The translations under genes were made by a program, and so were the position numbers. A DNA stretch of 64,000 nt, taken from NCBI GenBank assembly GCA_003141555.1, contig PLMN01000029.1, positions 25,920 through 89,919 on the forward strand, given 5' to 3'. This document shows positions 1-8,732 of this stretch, one piece after another. Origin of the DNA: Candidatus Aminicenantota bacterium (GTDB taxonomy: Bacteria > Acidobacteriota > Aminicenantia > Aminicenantales > UBA4085). Position 1 is the stretch's first letter. Every line of letters begins with the position of its first letter. Under the pieces are notes generated by a model. It made no database searches, had not been told where the DNA came from, and saw only the letters and a program-made list of their open reading frames with translations.

Positions 1-215
1 TTCTTCTCCGCGAAGAACCTGTAGATCGAGGCGACGGCGAGGACGACTAGGGCCGCGAGGATCCCATAGGTGAGCATCAGGATGAGGGCCAGGTTGAACC
101 AGGACGCCAGGCTGAAGGCGAGGTTGATGTTGAGGTCGATCACCAGGAGGGCCAGGAGGATCGAAAAAAAGAGTCCTCCGGCCAGCGCGTTGGTTGCGAG
201 GCGCAGGAACTTCAC
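1..215 (-). CDS. N-terminal part of an unknown membrane protein (cut by window edge)
   Basis: The reverse strand is open from a GTG at 215 to the window edge (71 codons). It encodes a charged N-terminus, then two hydrophobic stretches (about residues 12-30 and 38-64) typical of membrane helices, then a basic turn (YRFFAEK). The start is chosen because a promoter-like pair lies just upstream, with its -10 ending 7 nt before the GTG. No family can be recognised from this fragment. It is divergent from the helicase gene. Confidence 0.5.
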   Translation of the reverse strand, partial: MKFLRLATNALAGGLFFSILLALLVIDLNINLAFSLASWFNLALILMLTYGILAALVVLAVASIYRFFAEK

Positions 216-222
216 GCCCCGA

Positions 223-252
223 AACGTAACACGAAAGCGGGAGAATGGTCAA
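223..252 (-). promoter_or_regulatory. Putative sigma-70 promoter for the membrane protein at 1-215
   Basis: On the minus strand TTGACC (247-252) and TACGTT (223-228) are 18 nt apart. The -10 ends 7 nt from the GTG start, so the transcript would have almost no leader. The -10 is a weak match. Confidence 0.35.
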
Positions 253-303
253 CGCCGCGCTCGGGGGGAGACGTCTGTGTCCCCTTTTTCCGCTTTCCCC
301 ATG

Positions 304-332
304 TTGACCGTCCGGAGTTATTCCCTTAAGAT
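304..332 (+). promoter_or_regulatory. Putative sigma-70 promoter for the RecD2-type helicase
   Basis: TTGACC (304-309) and TAAGAT (327-332) are separated by 17 nt. The -10 ends 7 nt before the ATG at 340. This argues against the in-frame starts further upstream (for example 301). Confidence 0.5.
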
Positions 333-339
333 AGAGGCA

Positions 340-2517
340 ATGCCCGAACAATTCGAGGGGACGATCGAGTCGATCCTTTTCTTCAATCCCGAGAACGGCT
401 ATTCGATCCTCAAGTTCGCGGCCGAGGGCGGCGAGTTCATGACCGTCCTCGGGATGTTCCCGCCGCTCTCACCCGGCGAACGGCTGCGTGTGAGCGGGGC
501 GTGGGAGGTCAACCCGAAATTCGGCCGCCAGTTCAAGGCCGAGAGCTACGTCCCCATTCTCCCTTCGACCATCCAGGGGATCGAGAAATTCCTGTCCTGC
601 GGCTTGATTTCGGGCATCGGCCCCGTCCTGGCCAAGCGGATCGTCAGGAAATTCGGCGAGCGGACGCTCGACGTCCTGGCCTCCGATGCCGACCGGATGA
701 CGGAGGTCGAGGGCGTCGGGGCGGTCAAGCTCCGCGAGATCAAGAAGTCCTGGGCCGAGCACAGCGACATCCGCGACCTCATCATCTTCCTCCAGGAGCA
801 CGACGTCTCGACCAACCTGGCGACGAAGATCTATCGCCACTACGGGGCGAAATCCTACCATGTCCTGAAGACGAACCCGTATCAGCTCTGCCTGGACATT
901 TGGGGCATCGGCTTCAAGACCGCGGACCAGATCGCCCTGAAGCTGGGCATGGACCCGGCCTCGGTCGAGCGGGTCAAAGCCTTTCTCCTCTATCTGCTCG
1001 AGAAGGACAACGAGCAGGGCCACGTCTTCTCCTACGAGAGCGAGCTCGTCGCCCGCTGCCGGGAGGAGATCGGGGTCGACGACGAGAAGATCGGGAAGGC
1101 CCTGGCCGACCTGAAGGCCAAGGGCCTTGTCGTCGCCGAAACTCTCGCCGCAGATACGGCGGTCTACCGCCCCTTTTTTCACATGGCCCAGGAGGACGTC
1201 GTCCGGGCGATCCACGACCTGGCCCGGGCTGAATTCGCCCGGCCGCCCTTCGACGTCGACCAGGTGATCGCCGAGACCGAGAAGGAGATGGGGCTTCAGT
1301 TTTCCGAGACGCAGAAGCGGGCCATCCGCGAGAGCTTCCAGAAAAAGATCCTGGTCATCACCGGCGGGCCGGGGACGGGCAAGACGACGATCATCAAGGC
1401 CGTGACCGCGGTCTTCGACAAGTGGGGCCGGAAGGTGCTCCTGGCCGCGCCCACGGGCCGGGCGGCCAAGCGGCTGACCGAGACCACGGGCCGCGAAGCC
1501 AAGACGATCCACCGGACGCTCGAGTTCCTCCCCAAGCTCGGCACGTTCCGCCGCAACGAGCGCCACCCTCTGGCCGGCGACGCGCTCATCGTCGACGAGT
1601 TCTCGATGGTCGACCTGGCCCTCATGCATTCCCTGATCAAGGCCGTCCCGGCTTCGATGCGGCTGATCATCGTCGGCGACAAGGACCAGCTCCCGGCGCT
1701 CGGCCCGGGGACCCTGCTCCGCGACCTCATCGAATCCGGGCAGGTGAGCGTCGTCCGGCTGGCCGAGATCTTCCGCCAGGAGCGCGACAGCCTGATCGTG
1801 GCCAACGCCCATCGGATCAACCAGGGCGAGAAGATCGTCTACCCGCCGCGCGGCGACCAGGATTCCGACTTCTACTTCGTCCACCGGGAGGACGAGCAGA
1901 AGGCCCTCAAGACGATTCTCGACCTCTGCGGCTACGGCATCCCCCGGAAGCTCGGCCTGCCGCCGATCTCGACCCAGATCCAAGTCATCAGCCCGATGTA
2001 CAAGGGCCTCCTCGGCGTCGAGCGGCTGAACACGGAGCTCCAGCGGCGGCTGAACGGCCGCGAGGAGGGGCTCAAGATCGGGACGCGGGAGATCCGCCTC
2101 CACGACAAAGTCATGCAGGTCCGGAACAACTACGAGAAGGACGTCTACAACGGCGATATAGGGACCGTCGTCCATCTCGACAAGCCGCGCTATCGGGTGA
2201 TCGTCCATTACGACGGCCGCCCGGTCATCTACGAGAAGGACGCCCTGGACGACATCACCCTGGCCTACGCCGTGTCCGTCCACAAGGCCCAGGGCAGCGA
2301 ATACCAGGCCGTGGTCATGCCCCTCATGACCCAGCATTTCATCATGCTCCAACGGAACCTCTTCTACACCGCCCTCACCCGGGCGAAGAGGCTGAGCATC
2401 ATCGTCGGATCATACAAGGCGCTTTACATCGCCATCAAGAACGACAAGCCCGTCAAGCGCAACAGCCTGATCAAGGAGAAGCTGGTCGCGGCGGGCGAGG
2501 CCCTGGCGAGGGCCTGA
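340..2517 (+). CDS. recD2: RecD2-type (RecD-like) 5'-3' DNA helicase
   Basis: A 725-residue superfamily 1B helicase, close to the usual RecD2 length. The N-terminus (about 1-200) has the OB-like and helix-hairpin-helix region (ISGIGPVLAKRI). Walker A GGPGTGKT is at about 342-349, Walker B VDEFSM near 418, and the C-terminal motif VHKAQGSEY near 645. RecD2 proteins act outside RecBCD in DNA repair and replication-fork handling. The frame is open far upstream, but homology begins at MPEQFEG and a promoter sits directly before 340, so that ATG is used. No recB or recC is nearby, as expected for RecD2. Confidence 0.9.
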   Translation: MPEQFEGTIESILFFNPENGYSILKFAAEGGEFMTVLGMFPPLSPGERLRVSGAWEVNPKFGRQFKAESYVPILPSTIQGIEKFLSCGLISGIGPVLAKRIVRKFGERTLDVLASDADRMTEVEGVGAVKLREIKKSWAEHSDIRDLIIFLQEHDVSTNLATKIYRHYGAKSYHVLKTNPYQLCLDIWGIGFKTADQIALKLGMDPASVERVKAFLLYLLEKDNEQGHVFSYESELVARCREEIGVDDEKIGKALADLKAKGLVVAETLAADTAVYRPFFHMAQEDVVRAIHDLARAEFARPPFDVDQVIAETEKEMGLQFSETQKRAIRESFQKKILVITGGPGTGKTTIIKAVTAVFDKWGRKVLLAAPTGRAAKRLTETTGREAKTIHRTLEFLPKLGTFRRNERHPLAGDALIVDEFSMVDLALMHSLIKAVPASMRLIIVGDKDQLPALGPGTLLRDLIESGQVSVVRLAEIFRQERDSLIVANAHRINQGEKIVYPPRGDQDSDFYFVHREDEQKALKTILDLCGYGIPRKLGLPPISTQIQVISPMYKGLLGVERLNTELQRRLNGREEGLKIGTREIRLHDKVMQVRNNYEKDVYNGDIGTVVHLDKPRYRVIVHYDGRPVIYEKDALDDITLAYAVSVHKAQGSEYQAVVMPLMTQHFIMLQRNLFYTALTRAKRLSIIVGSYKALYIAIKNDKPVKRNSLIKEKLVAAGEALARA

Positions 2518-2546
2518 GGAAGACCACTCAAGAGGAGGGAAACGCC

Positions 2547-3023
2547 ATGAGAAAACCGAGAACGGCGACCGTCGCCCTGATTGCCTTGGCCGTCGGGCTG
2601 GCCATCGGGGCCGCCCAGATCCTCGTCGTCAAGGTCCAGACGACCCAGCTCCGCAACGCCCCCCAGTTCTTCGGGCCGGCGCTCGCGTCCCTGAAAGCGG
2701 GGGACAAGCTCGAGAAGCTCGGCGAGGCGAACGGCTGGGTCCAGGTGAGGACCGCGGCCGGGGTCGTCGGCTGGATCCATTCGAGCGCCGTGGGCGAAAG
2801 CTCCACGACGCTGGCGTCCACGGGGCAGCCGGTCCGGACGCAGGCCACGGCCAACGAAGTCGCCCTGGCCGGGCGGGGATTCAACCAGCAGGTCGAGGAC
2901 AGCTACAAGGCCAAGCATGCCGAATTGAGCTTCGTCTGGGTGGACCGGATGGTCCAGATCAAGATCGCGGCGGCCCAGCTCGAGGATTTCCTCCGGCGCG
3001 GCCACCTGGGAGGCGTCAAGTGA
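2547..3023 (+). CDS. Secreted SH3-like domain protein
   Basis: 158 residues with an N-terminal hydrophobic segment (about 8-25) that reads as a signal peptide or anchor. A bacterial SH3-like domain follows (about 28-75): VQTTQLRNAP, then GDKLEKLGEANGWVQVRT and GVVGWIHSSAV. The C-terminal half is charged and unassigned. The start has a strong Shine-Dalgarno (AGGAGGG). It lies 29 nt after recD2 and overlaps the M48 protease by 4 nt, so the two are probably translationally coupled. Likely a periplasmic cell-wall or envelope factor; the exact role is unknown. Confidence 0.75.
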   Translation: MRKPRTATVALIALAVGLAIGAAQILVVKVQTTQLRNAPQFFGPALASLKAGDKLEKLGEANGWVQVRTAAGVVGWIHSSAVGESSTTLASTGQPVRTQATANEVALAGRGFNQQVEDSYKAKHAELSFVWVDRMVQIKIAAAQLEDFLRRGHLGGVK

Positions 3024-3937
3024 GCGCCCCGATAACGGTCTGGCGCGCCGCTCTCGCGCTCCTCGTTGTCTGTCTCCTCGCCGCCGCATGCTCGGTCATC
3101 CAGAAGGGAACGGACATGCTGGGCTCGGCCGGCAATACCGCCGGTACGGTCCAGACCGTCAAGACGGCGGCGGACAAGGTTCGCAGCTCGTTCGCCGACA
3201 TCACCGAGGAGGAGGAGTACTACATCGGGCGGTCCGTGGCGGCGATGATCCTGGCCCGCTACCCCGTCTACCAGAACGATGCCCTGACCCGCTACGTCAA
3301 CGCCGTGGGCAACGCCGTGGCCCTCTTTTCCGACCGGCCGGAAATTTACGCCGGCTACCACTTCCTCATCCTCGACACGGAAGAGGTGAACGCCCTGGCC
3401 GCGCCCGGGGGGATGATCTTCGTCACCAAGGGTCTGCTCCGCCGGTGCAAGGACGAGGAGACTCTGGCCCTCATCCTGGCCCACGAGGTCGGCCACGTCG
3501 CGGCCAAGCACGGCCTCCAGGCGATCAAGAAGTCGCGCCTCACGGACGCGTTCATGTACCTCGGCAGCCAGGCCGTCCAGCACTTCGGCTCGGAGGACCT
3601 GGCGAAGCTCACGACCGCCTTCGAGGGAGCGCTGAACGACATCGTCGAGCAGCTGGTCGTGCGCGGCTACGACCGGGCCTCGGAGTACGAGGCGGACGGA
3701 TTGGCCGTCAAGTTCGGGGCCCGGACGGGCTATGAGCCGGGGGCCATCGTCCGCTTCCTGAAGACCATGGTCGGCGACACGACCAACGCGGCGGGGAAGG
3801 GCTGGTTCAAAACCCATCCCTCGCCCGAGGACCGCATCGACCGCGCCGGCCGGGCCATCGCCGCCCTCGGCCCGGCGCCGAAGATCGACGCCGCGCGGAC
3901 CCAGAGGTTCGTCCAGTCCGCCGCCACGCTGAAATAG
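3020..3937 (+). CDS. M48-family zinc metalloprotease, lipoprotein
   Basis: 305 residues. The N-terminus carries a lipobox (LLAAAC, Cys near 24), so it is probably an envelope lipoprotein. The zinc site HEVGH is at about 155-159 and the downstream Glu is in the EYEADGLA motif near 223. This is the BepA/LoiP-like arrangement of M48 proteases that degrade misfolded outer-membrane or periplasmic proteins. It starts at a GTG inside the stop of the SH3 gene (GTGA overlap), so the SH3 protein may be a partner or regulator. It lacks the TPR tail of BepA. Confidence 0.85.
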   Translation: MSAPITVWRAALALLVVCLLAAACSVIQKGTDMLGSAGNTAGTVQTVKTAADKVRSSFADITEEEEYYIGRSVAAMILARYPVYQNDALTRYVNAVGNAVALFSDRPEIYAGYHFLILDTEEVNALAAPGGMIFVTKGLLRRCKDEETLALILAHEVGHVAAKHGLQAIKKSRLTDAFMYLGSQAVQHFGSEDLAKLTTAFEGALNDIVEQLVVRGYDRASEYEADGLAVKFGARTGYEPGAIVRFLKTMVGDTTNAAGKGWFKTHPSPEDRIDRAGRAIAALGPAPKIDAARTQRFVQSAATLK

Positions 3938-3977
3938 GGCGGCGGGAGGGCAGGGCTCGGTCGGACGGCGCCCCGGG

Positions 3978-6047
3978 ATGAGAAATAAGCTTCTCCGCGG
4001 ACTCCTGGTCGGTTTGGCGGCCGTGCTGGCCGCGGCCGCCCTGGATTCGCTCCACGCGTTCCGCGCCCTCGAATGGAAGACCTGGGACGCGCGGATGCGC
4101 CTGTTCGCCGATCCCTCTCGCGCGAGCCGGGACATCGTCCTCGTCCTGGTGGACGAGTACAGCCTCGATCTCTATAAGAAAGAACAAACACTGACGTGGC
4201 CATGGCCGCGCGAGATCTACTCCTATATCGTCCGCTACCTGAAATCGGGCGGCGCGGCCGCCTGCTACTTCGATTTTGCCTTGAGCGACGATGCGATCCG
4301 CGGGGTCGCCGACGACCAGGCCCTGGCCCGGGCGGCCGCCGAGGCGGGCAACGTCCTGTTCCCGATCGCCCTGAGCACCGACGACAAAGAGAGCGATGAG
4401 TCGGCGATCACAGTTTTAAAGCGATTCTCGCTGCCGGCGTCCGCCCCGGCGCGCTCGACCGAGACGTTCCGTTCGATCACGACGCCGCTCCTCGACTATC
4501 TCCAGGCGGCGAAGGCCGTAGCCAATGTCCGCGCGCTCCCGGACGGGGACGGCATCTACCGGCGCCTGCCGCTTTCTCTCGCCTTCCGCGACCTCATCCT
4601 GCCTTCGGTCCCCCTCGCCCTCGCCGGGTCCGCGGCGCCTGCCTCCGTTCCCACGGACAAGGCGGGCAACATGATCGTCAGGTTCTGGGGCCCCACGGGG
4701 ACGTATCGGACCTATCCCATCGCCGCCCTTCTCAACTCGTGGGCCCAGATCCAGGAGGGGAAAGCGCCTCAGGTTCCACCGGCCGAGTTCGCGGGCAAGA
4801 CCGTCCTCATCGGGCTGTCCGCCGTCGGCCTGTTCGACCTCAAGTCCAGCCCCTTGAGCGCGGTCATCCCCGGCGCCGAAATCGAGGCCGCTGCCCTCGA
4901 TACCCTCCTTCATAAGAGCTATTTCAAGCCGGCCGCGCCGACCGCGACCTTCGCCCTGGCGCTCCTCTTCGCGGTCGCGGCCGGGATCGCGATCTCGCGG
5001 ATCCGCAAGACGGCGTTCGTCGTCGCCGCGTTCGTCCTGTTCCTGGCGCTCCCCGCGGCAGCGGCCATCGTTGCGTTCGCCGGCGGGACGTGGCTCGATT
5101 TCGTCTTTCCCGAAGCGGGGGTTCTTTTCGCCCTGATCGGGGCGTCCGTCCTCAACTATTCCATCGAGGGAAAGGAGCGACGGTTCATCAAAGGCGTTTT
5201 CTCCCATTACCTGAGCCCGGCCGTGATTGAACGACTGATCGACGACCCCAAGCTCGTCCGGCTCGGCGGCGAGCAGCGGGAGATCACGTCCTTCTTTTCG
5301 GACGTGGCCGGCTTCACCTCGATCTCCGAGCATCTCGCGCCGGCCGACCTCGTCCGCCTGCTCAACGACTACCTCTCGGAGATGACCGACCTCATCCTGG
5401 ACGGGGGTGGGACCTTGGACAAGTACGAAGGCGACGCCATCGTCGCCTTCTGGAACGCCCCGCTCGACATTCCCGGCCACGCCCTTCGCGCCTGCCGGAC
5501 CGCCCTGGCCTGCGGGCGTCGGCTGGCCGAGATCCGGCCCGGCCTCGAAGCGCGCTACGGATATGGGCTCCGGATGCGGATCGGGTTGAACACGGGGCCG
5601 GCCGTCGTCGGGAACATGGGTTCGGGCCGCCGCTTCGACTATACGGCCATGGGAGATACCGTCAACCTTGCCGCCCGGCTGGAGAGCGCGGGCAAGCAAT
5701 ATGGGGTCTCGCTCCTCGCCGGAGAATCGACCGTGGCCGCGGCCGGCGAGGCGATCCTCGCCCGGGAAGCGGACCTTATCCGCGTCGTCGGGAAGGCCCG
5801 GCCCGTTCGGATTTTCGAGCTCCTGAGCGAGCGTGCCCAGGCATCGGCGGCCGACCTGGAGCGCCACCGCCTTTACGGCGAAGCCCTCGTCCTGTTCCGC
5901 GAGCGCTCGTTGGGGAGGGCGCTGGATGCGTTCGGCGCGCTGGGCGCCGACGCGCTCGCCCAAATCTATGTCGAGCGCTGCCGCGCGTTTCTGCGCGCCG
6001 GGCCGCCCCCGGACTGGGACGGCGTCTTCGACCTGAAATCCAAATGA
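3978..6047 (+). CDS. CHASE2-domain class III adenylate/guanylate cyclase
   Basis: 689 residues. The order is an N-terminal membrane helix (about 6-26), a periplasmic CHASE2-like sensor (about 30-285), three membrane helices (about 310-395) and a cytoplasmic class III cyclase domain (about 430-610). Metal-binding Asp residues lie in FFSDVAGF (near 440) and in DKYEGDAIVAF. The Lys of the latter motif is the adenine-specifying type, favouring cAMP. GDTVNLAARL is also intact. The C-terminal tail resembles a degenerate helical repeat. The following MBL hydrolase (13-nt gap) and cNMP-binding channel suggest a self-contained cAMP circuit. Confidence 0.85.
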   Translation: MRNKLLRGLLVGLAAVLAAAALDSLHAFRALEWKTWDARMRLFADPSRASRDIVLVLVDEYSLDLYKKEQTLTWPWPREIYSYIVRYLKSGGAAACYFDFALSDDAIRGVADDQALARAAAEAGNVLFPIALSTDDKESDESAITVLKRFSLPASAPARSTETFRSITTPLLDYLQAAKAVANVRALPDGDGIYRRLPLSLAFRDLILPSVPLALAGSAAPASVPTDKAGNMIVRFWGPTGTYRTYPIAALLNSWAQIQEGKAPQVPPAEFAGKTVLIGLSAVGLFDLKSSPLSAVIPGAEIEAAALDTLLHKSYFKPAAPTATFALALLFAVAAGIAISRIRKTAFVVAAFVLFLALPAAAAIVAFAGGTWLDFVFPEAGVLFALIGASVLNYSIEGKERRFIKGVFSHYLSPAVIERLIDDPKLVRLGGEQREITSFFSDVAGFTSISEHLAPADLVRLLNDYLSEMTDLILDGGGTLDKYEGDAIVAFWNAPLDIPGHALRACRTALACGRRLAEIRPGLEARYGYGLRMRIGLNTGPAVVGNMGSGRRFDYTAMGDTVNLAARLESAGKQYGVSLLAGESTVAAAGEAILAREADLIRVVGKARPVRIFELLSERAQASAADLERHRLYGEALVLFRERSLGRALDAFGALGADALAQIYVERCRAFLRAGPPPDWDGVFDLKSK

Positions 6048-6060
6048 AGGGAGCGCGGGC

Positions 6061-6885
6061 ATGGAGCTGACATTCTGGGGTGTGCGGGGGACGTGCCCGA
6101 TCGACCGCAAGGATGCCACCCGGATCGGGGGCAACACGCCCTGCGCGAGTATTGAGACCGCCCGCGGGGACTGGATCGTCATCGATGCGGGCACGGGGAT
6201 TTATGAGCTCGGGCGGCGCCTGGCCGCGGCCGGGCCGCGGCCGAAGCGCCTCTCGATCTTTTTCACCCATTTCCACCTCGACCATGTCCAGGGCCTGCCC
6301 TTTTTCGAGCCGCTCCGGGACCCCGGGACGGAAATCGTCTTCTATTCCCCGGCCGAGCCGCGTGACTTGCGAGCGCATCTCGGCCGGCTGATGGGCGCGC
6401 CCTTCTTCCCCGTGGCCTTTGAGGCGACGGCTTCGAAAAAGGAGTTCCGGAGAATCGACGGCCGGACGATCCGCGTGGGCGGCGCCGCGGTGTCCGCCTG
6501 CCCGCTGAACCATCCCCAAGGCTCGGTCGCCTACAAGATCGAAGAGGGCGGGGCGGCCGTCGTCTTTGCCACGGACACCGAGCCTCCGGCCGGAGGGGTG
6601 GATGGTTGGCTAGCCGAGTTCGCCCGTGAAGCGGACGTCCTCGTCTGCGACGCGACGTTCACCCCGCGTGAATATGCCGCGGGCCGGCAGGGCTGGGGCC
6701 ACGGCACGTGGCGGGACGGCGCGAAGCTGGCCGCCGCGGCCCGCGTCAGACGCCTGCTTCTGTCCCATTTCAGCGGCTGGCATACGGATCGGACGGTCCG
6801 GGCGATCGAGCGGCGGGCGCGCGCGGTCTTTGCGGCCTCCGACGCGGCGCGCGAGGGAATGAGGCTCTCTCTTCCGAGCGCATGA
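6061..6885 (+). CDS. MBL-fold metallohydrolase, candidate cyclic-nucleotide phosphodiesterase
   Basis: 274 residues starting WGVRGTCP, then GGNTPC, a signature of a metallo-beta-lactamase-fold subgroup related to PhnP and cAMP phosphodiesterases. The zinc motif THFHLDH is at about 69-75. Further ligands are probably H in LNHPQG, D in ATDTEP and H in LLLSHFSGWH. It lies between a cyclase and a cNMP-binding channel with gaps of 13 and 16 nt, so hydrolysis of cAMP is the most economical guess. That is inference: the same fold also hydrolyses other phosphodiesters. Confidence 0.75.
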   Translation: MELTFWGVRGTCPIDRKDATRIGGNTPCASIETARGDWIVIDAGTGIYELGRRLAAAGPRPKRLSIFFTHFHLDHVQGLPFFEPLRDPGTEIVFYSPAEPRDLRAHLGRLMGAPFFPVAFEATASKKEFRRIDGRTIRVGGAAVSACPLNHPQGSVAYKIEEGGAAVVFATDTEPPAGGVDGWLAEFAREADVLVCDATFTPREYAAGRQGWGHGTWRDGAKLAAAARVRRLLLSHFSGWHTDRTVRAIERRARAVFAASDAAREGMRLSLPSA

Positions 6886-6901
6886 CGAAAGGCGGAGAAC
6901 G

Positions 6902-8380
6902 ATGACCGACATGGCGGCGGGCAAAGATACGGGCTGGCGGCTGATCGCGGCGCGGACCTGGGTTCCGGCGGCCGTCGTCCTTCTCATCCTGATCGTCCTG
7001 GGAGTCGCCTCGCCCGGCGATGCCCTGCAGTCCTACCTCGAGGCGGGCCTCGTCCTGTTCGGTGCGGTCTTCGTCGTCCGCCTGGCCGAGGCGGCCGTTC
7101 GGGCCTGGTACGCGGGGCGGCGCCGGCCCTATCCGATCCCCGACGTCCTCCGCGGCCTGATCCTCGGCGTCGTCTACATCCTCATCCTCTTCTACGTCCT
7201 CAAGAACATCCTGCGGGTGGACCTGACGGCCTATCTGGCCGGCTCGGCCGTCCTGACCATGGTCCTCGGCCTCGCCTTCCAGGGCGTGCTGAGCAACATC
7301 TTCTCGGGCATGTCGCTCCACTTCACCCGATCGTTCAGCCGCGGCGACTGGGTGAGCGTCGGCGCGCACGAGGGCATCGTCGTGGACACCAACTGGCGTG
7401 AAACGCGCCTTCTCGACCGGCAATCCAACATCATCGTCCTGCCCAACAACATCGTCGCGTCGGAGAAGATCACGAACTTTTCCCAGCCGGACGCGAAGAC
7501 CGCGATCACCATCCCGTTCAAGCTCAGCTACCAGGCGCCGGCGGCCGAAGTCCTGGGAATCCTCGTCGAAGCGGCCCGCGAGTGGCCCGAGGTCCTCGAC
7601 GCCCCGCCGCCTCTGGCCTACATCCAGAGCTACGACGAGCTCGGCGTCTCCTACCTGGCCAAGTTCTGGATCGGCGATTACGGCCGTCGGGATCCGATCA
7701 TCACGAACGTCGCCCGCCTGGCCTGGTACAAGCTCCGGCGACATGGCCTTGAAATCGCAATGTCGTTCGGCGACCGGATGAAGGACATGATGCAGGCCGG
7801 CGCGCCGCGCGCCGCGGAGGATCAAGAGGCGACGTTCCGCGACCTCCTCCATTCCCCGATCTTGCGCCGGCACGGGGACGCCGCCGGCGAGCTGATCGTG
7901 GCGGAGGAGGGAGTGCGCGCCCTGGCCGCTCTGCTCACTCGCGGCGTCTATACGAAAGGCGAGGTACTCTGCCGGCAGGGCGAGAAGGGCGCCAGCGCCT
8001 TCGTCGTGGCGGCGGGGTCGGTCAAGGGCCAGATCGCTTACGAGGAAAACGGCAAGACCTACATGTCCGAGTTCGCGGTCGGCCCGGGCGGGATCTTCGG
8101 CGAGATGTCGCTCTTCACCGGCATGCCGCGGACGGCGACGGGTGTTATCGCCGAGGACGCGGTCCTGCTCGAGGTCCGGGGCGAGGATTTCGCCGTGCTC
8201 CTCGAGCGCAACCCGGCGCTGGCCGAGGAGATCGCCGAGACGGTGAGCGCCCGCAACGCCAAGAACCGGGAGTTCCTGTCCAAGATCAAGGAGCTATCCG
8301 CGCAGGACATCCAGGCCGGCGTGAGCAAGACGACGGTCCTGGAGCATCTGAAGAGGTTCGTCCGCCGCCTGAAGGGCTGA
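6902..8380 (+). CDS. MscS-type mechanosensitive channel with C-terminal cyclic-nucleotide-binding domain
   Basis: 492 residues. There are three to four hydrophobic segments in the first 130 residues. The MscS pore and beta domain follows (about 110-290), including GLAFQGVLSNIFSG and NNIVASEKITNFS. A cNMP-binding beta-roll lies at about 335-440, with the phosphate-binding-cassette-like run FGEMSLFTGMPRTA. This is the architecture of cyclic-nucleotide-gated MscS relatives. It is probably the effector of the cyclase encoded two genes upstream. The ATG at 6902 has GGCGGAGAACG before it. An in-frame ATG four codons later is an alternative. Confidence 0.85.
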   Translation: MTDMAAGKDTGWRLIAARTWVPAAVVLLILIVLGVASPGDALQSYLEAGLVLFGAVFVVRLAEAAVRAWYAGRRRPYPIPDVLRGLILGVVYILILFYVLKNILRVDLTAYLAGSAVLTMVLGLAFQGVLSNIFSGMSLHFTRSFSRGDWVSVGAHEGIVVDTNWRETRLLDRQSNIIVLPNNIVASEKITNFSQPDAKTAITIPFKLSYQAPAAEVLGILVEAAREWPEVLDAPPPLAYIQSYDELGVSYLAKFWIGDYGRRDPIITNVARLAWYKLRRHGLEIAMSFGDRMKDMMQAGAPRAAEDQEATFRDLLHSPILRRHGDAAGELIVAEEGVRALAALLTRGVYTKGEVLCRQGEKGASAFVVAAGSVKGQIAYEENGKTYMSEFAVGPGGIFGEMSLFTGMPRTATGVIAEDAVLLEVRGEDFAVLLERNPALAEEIAETVSARNAKNREFLSKIKELSAQDIQAGVSKTTVLEHLKRFVRRLKG

Positions 8381-8404
8381 AGCTCGCGCGCCGCCGGCGC
8401 CGGT

Positions 8405-8433
8405 TTGCAAAGGCGGGATGATTCCGCTATATT
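8405..8433 (+). promoter_or_regulatory. Putative promoter of tRNA-Arg
   Basis: TTGCAA (8405-8410) and TATATT (8428-8433) with a 17-nt spacer, about 20 nt upstream of the mature tRNA 5' end. Confidence 0.55.
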
Positions 8434-8453
8434 GAATTCCGTTTCCGTCTGGC

Positions 8454-8528
8454 GCGCCTGTAGCTCAGTATGGATAGAGCAAAGGTTTCCTAAACCTTAG
8501 GTCGCCCGTTCGAGCCGGGCCAGGCGCG
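8454..8528 (+). tRNA. tRNA-Arg (anticodon CCT)
   Basis: A full cloverleaf can be drawn. Acceptor GCGCCTG pairs with CAGGCGC; the D-stem is GCTC/GAGC. The anticodon stem AAGGT/ACCTT encloses loop TTCCTAA (anticodon CCT at 8489-8491). The variable loop is AGGTC, the T-stem GCCCG/CGGGC with loop TTCGAGC, and the discriminator G. CCA is not encoded. The 3' part from 8486 is repeated at 23252, so the tRNA is the attachment site of the element that follows. The integrated element supplies the 3' end, leaving the tRNA intact. Confidence 0.95.
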
Positions 8529-8536
8529 CTTCCTTT
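8486..8536 (+). repeat. attL: 51-bp direct repeat in the tRNA-Arg 3' end
   Basis: Identical over 51 bp to 23252-23302, by direct base-by-base comparison. It begins in the anticodon arm and runs 8 nt past the discriminator base. This is the classical core of a tyrosine-recombinase attachment site. Confidence 0.95.
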
Positions 8537-8732
8537 TTCCCCTATAAGGGCCAAGAAATCAATAAGTTATGGGGGGAGGTCCGATTTTCCCCTGTCCCCC
8601 TTTGTCCGCCCAATTCCGGCCTATTCCGGCGAAAACACGTCACAAAAGTCGACATTGAAATATGCATTTTCTGTCGCTTTGAGTGAGGATTTTCCCATCG
8701 GTTGGAACTACGATCCTGCCCTAGCGCTGAAA

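Noticed and set aside
469..2352. Minus-strand open frame of over 600 codons
   Set aside because: Antisense to recD2, with biased composition and no motif.
3978..6047. CHASE2 protein as a histidine kinase
   Set aside because: There is no HisKA or HATPase motif; the cyclase metal-binding Asp motifs are explicit.
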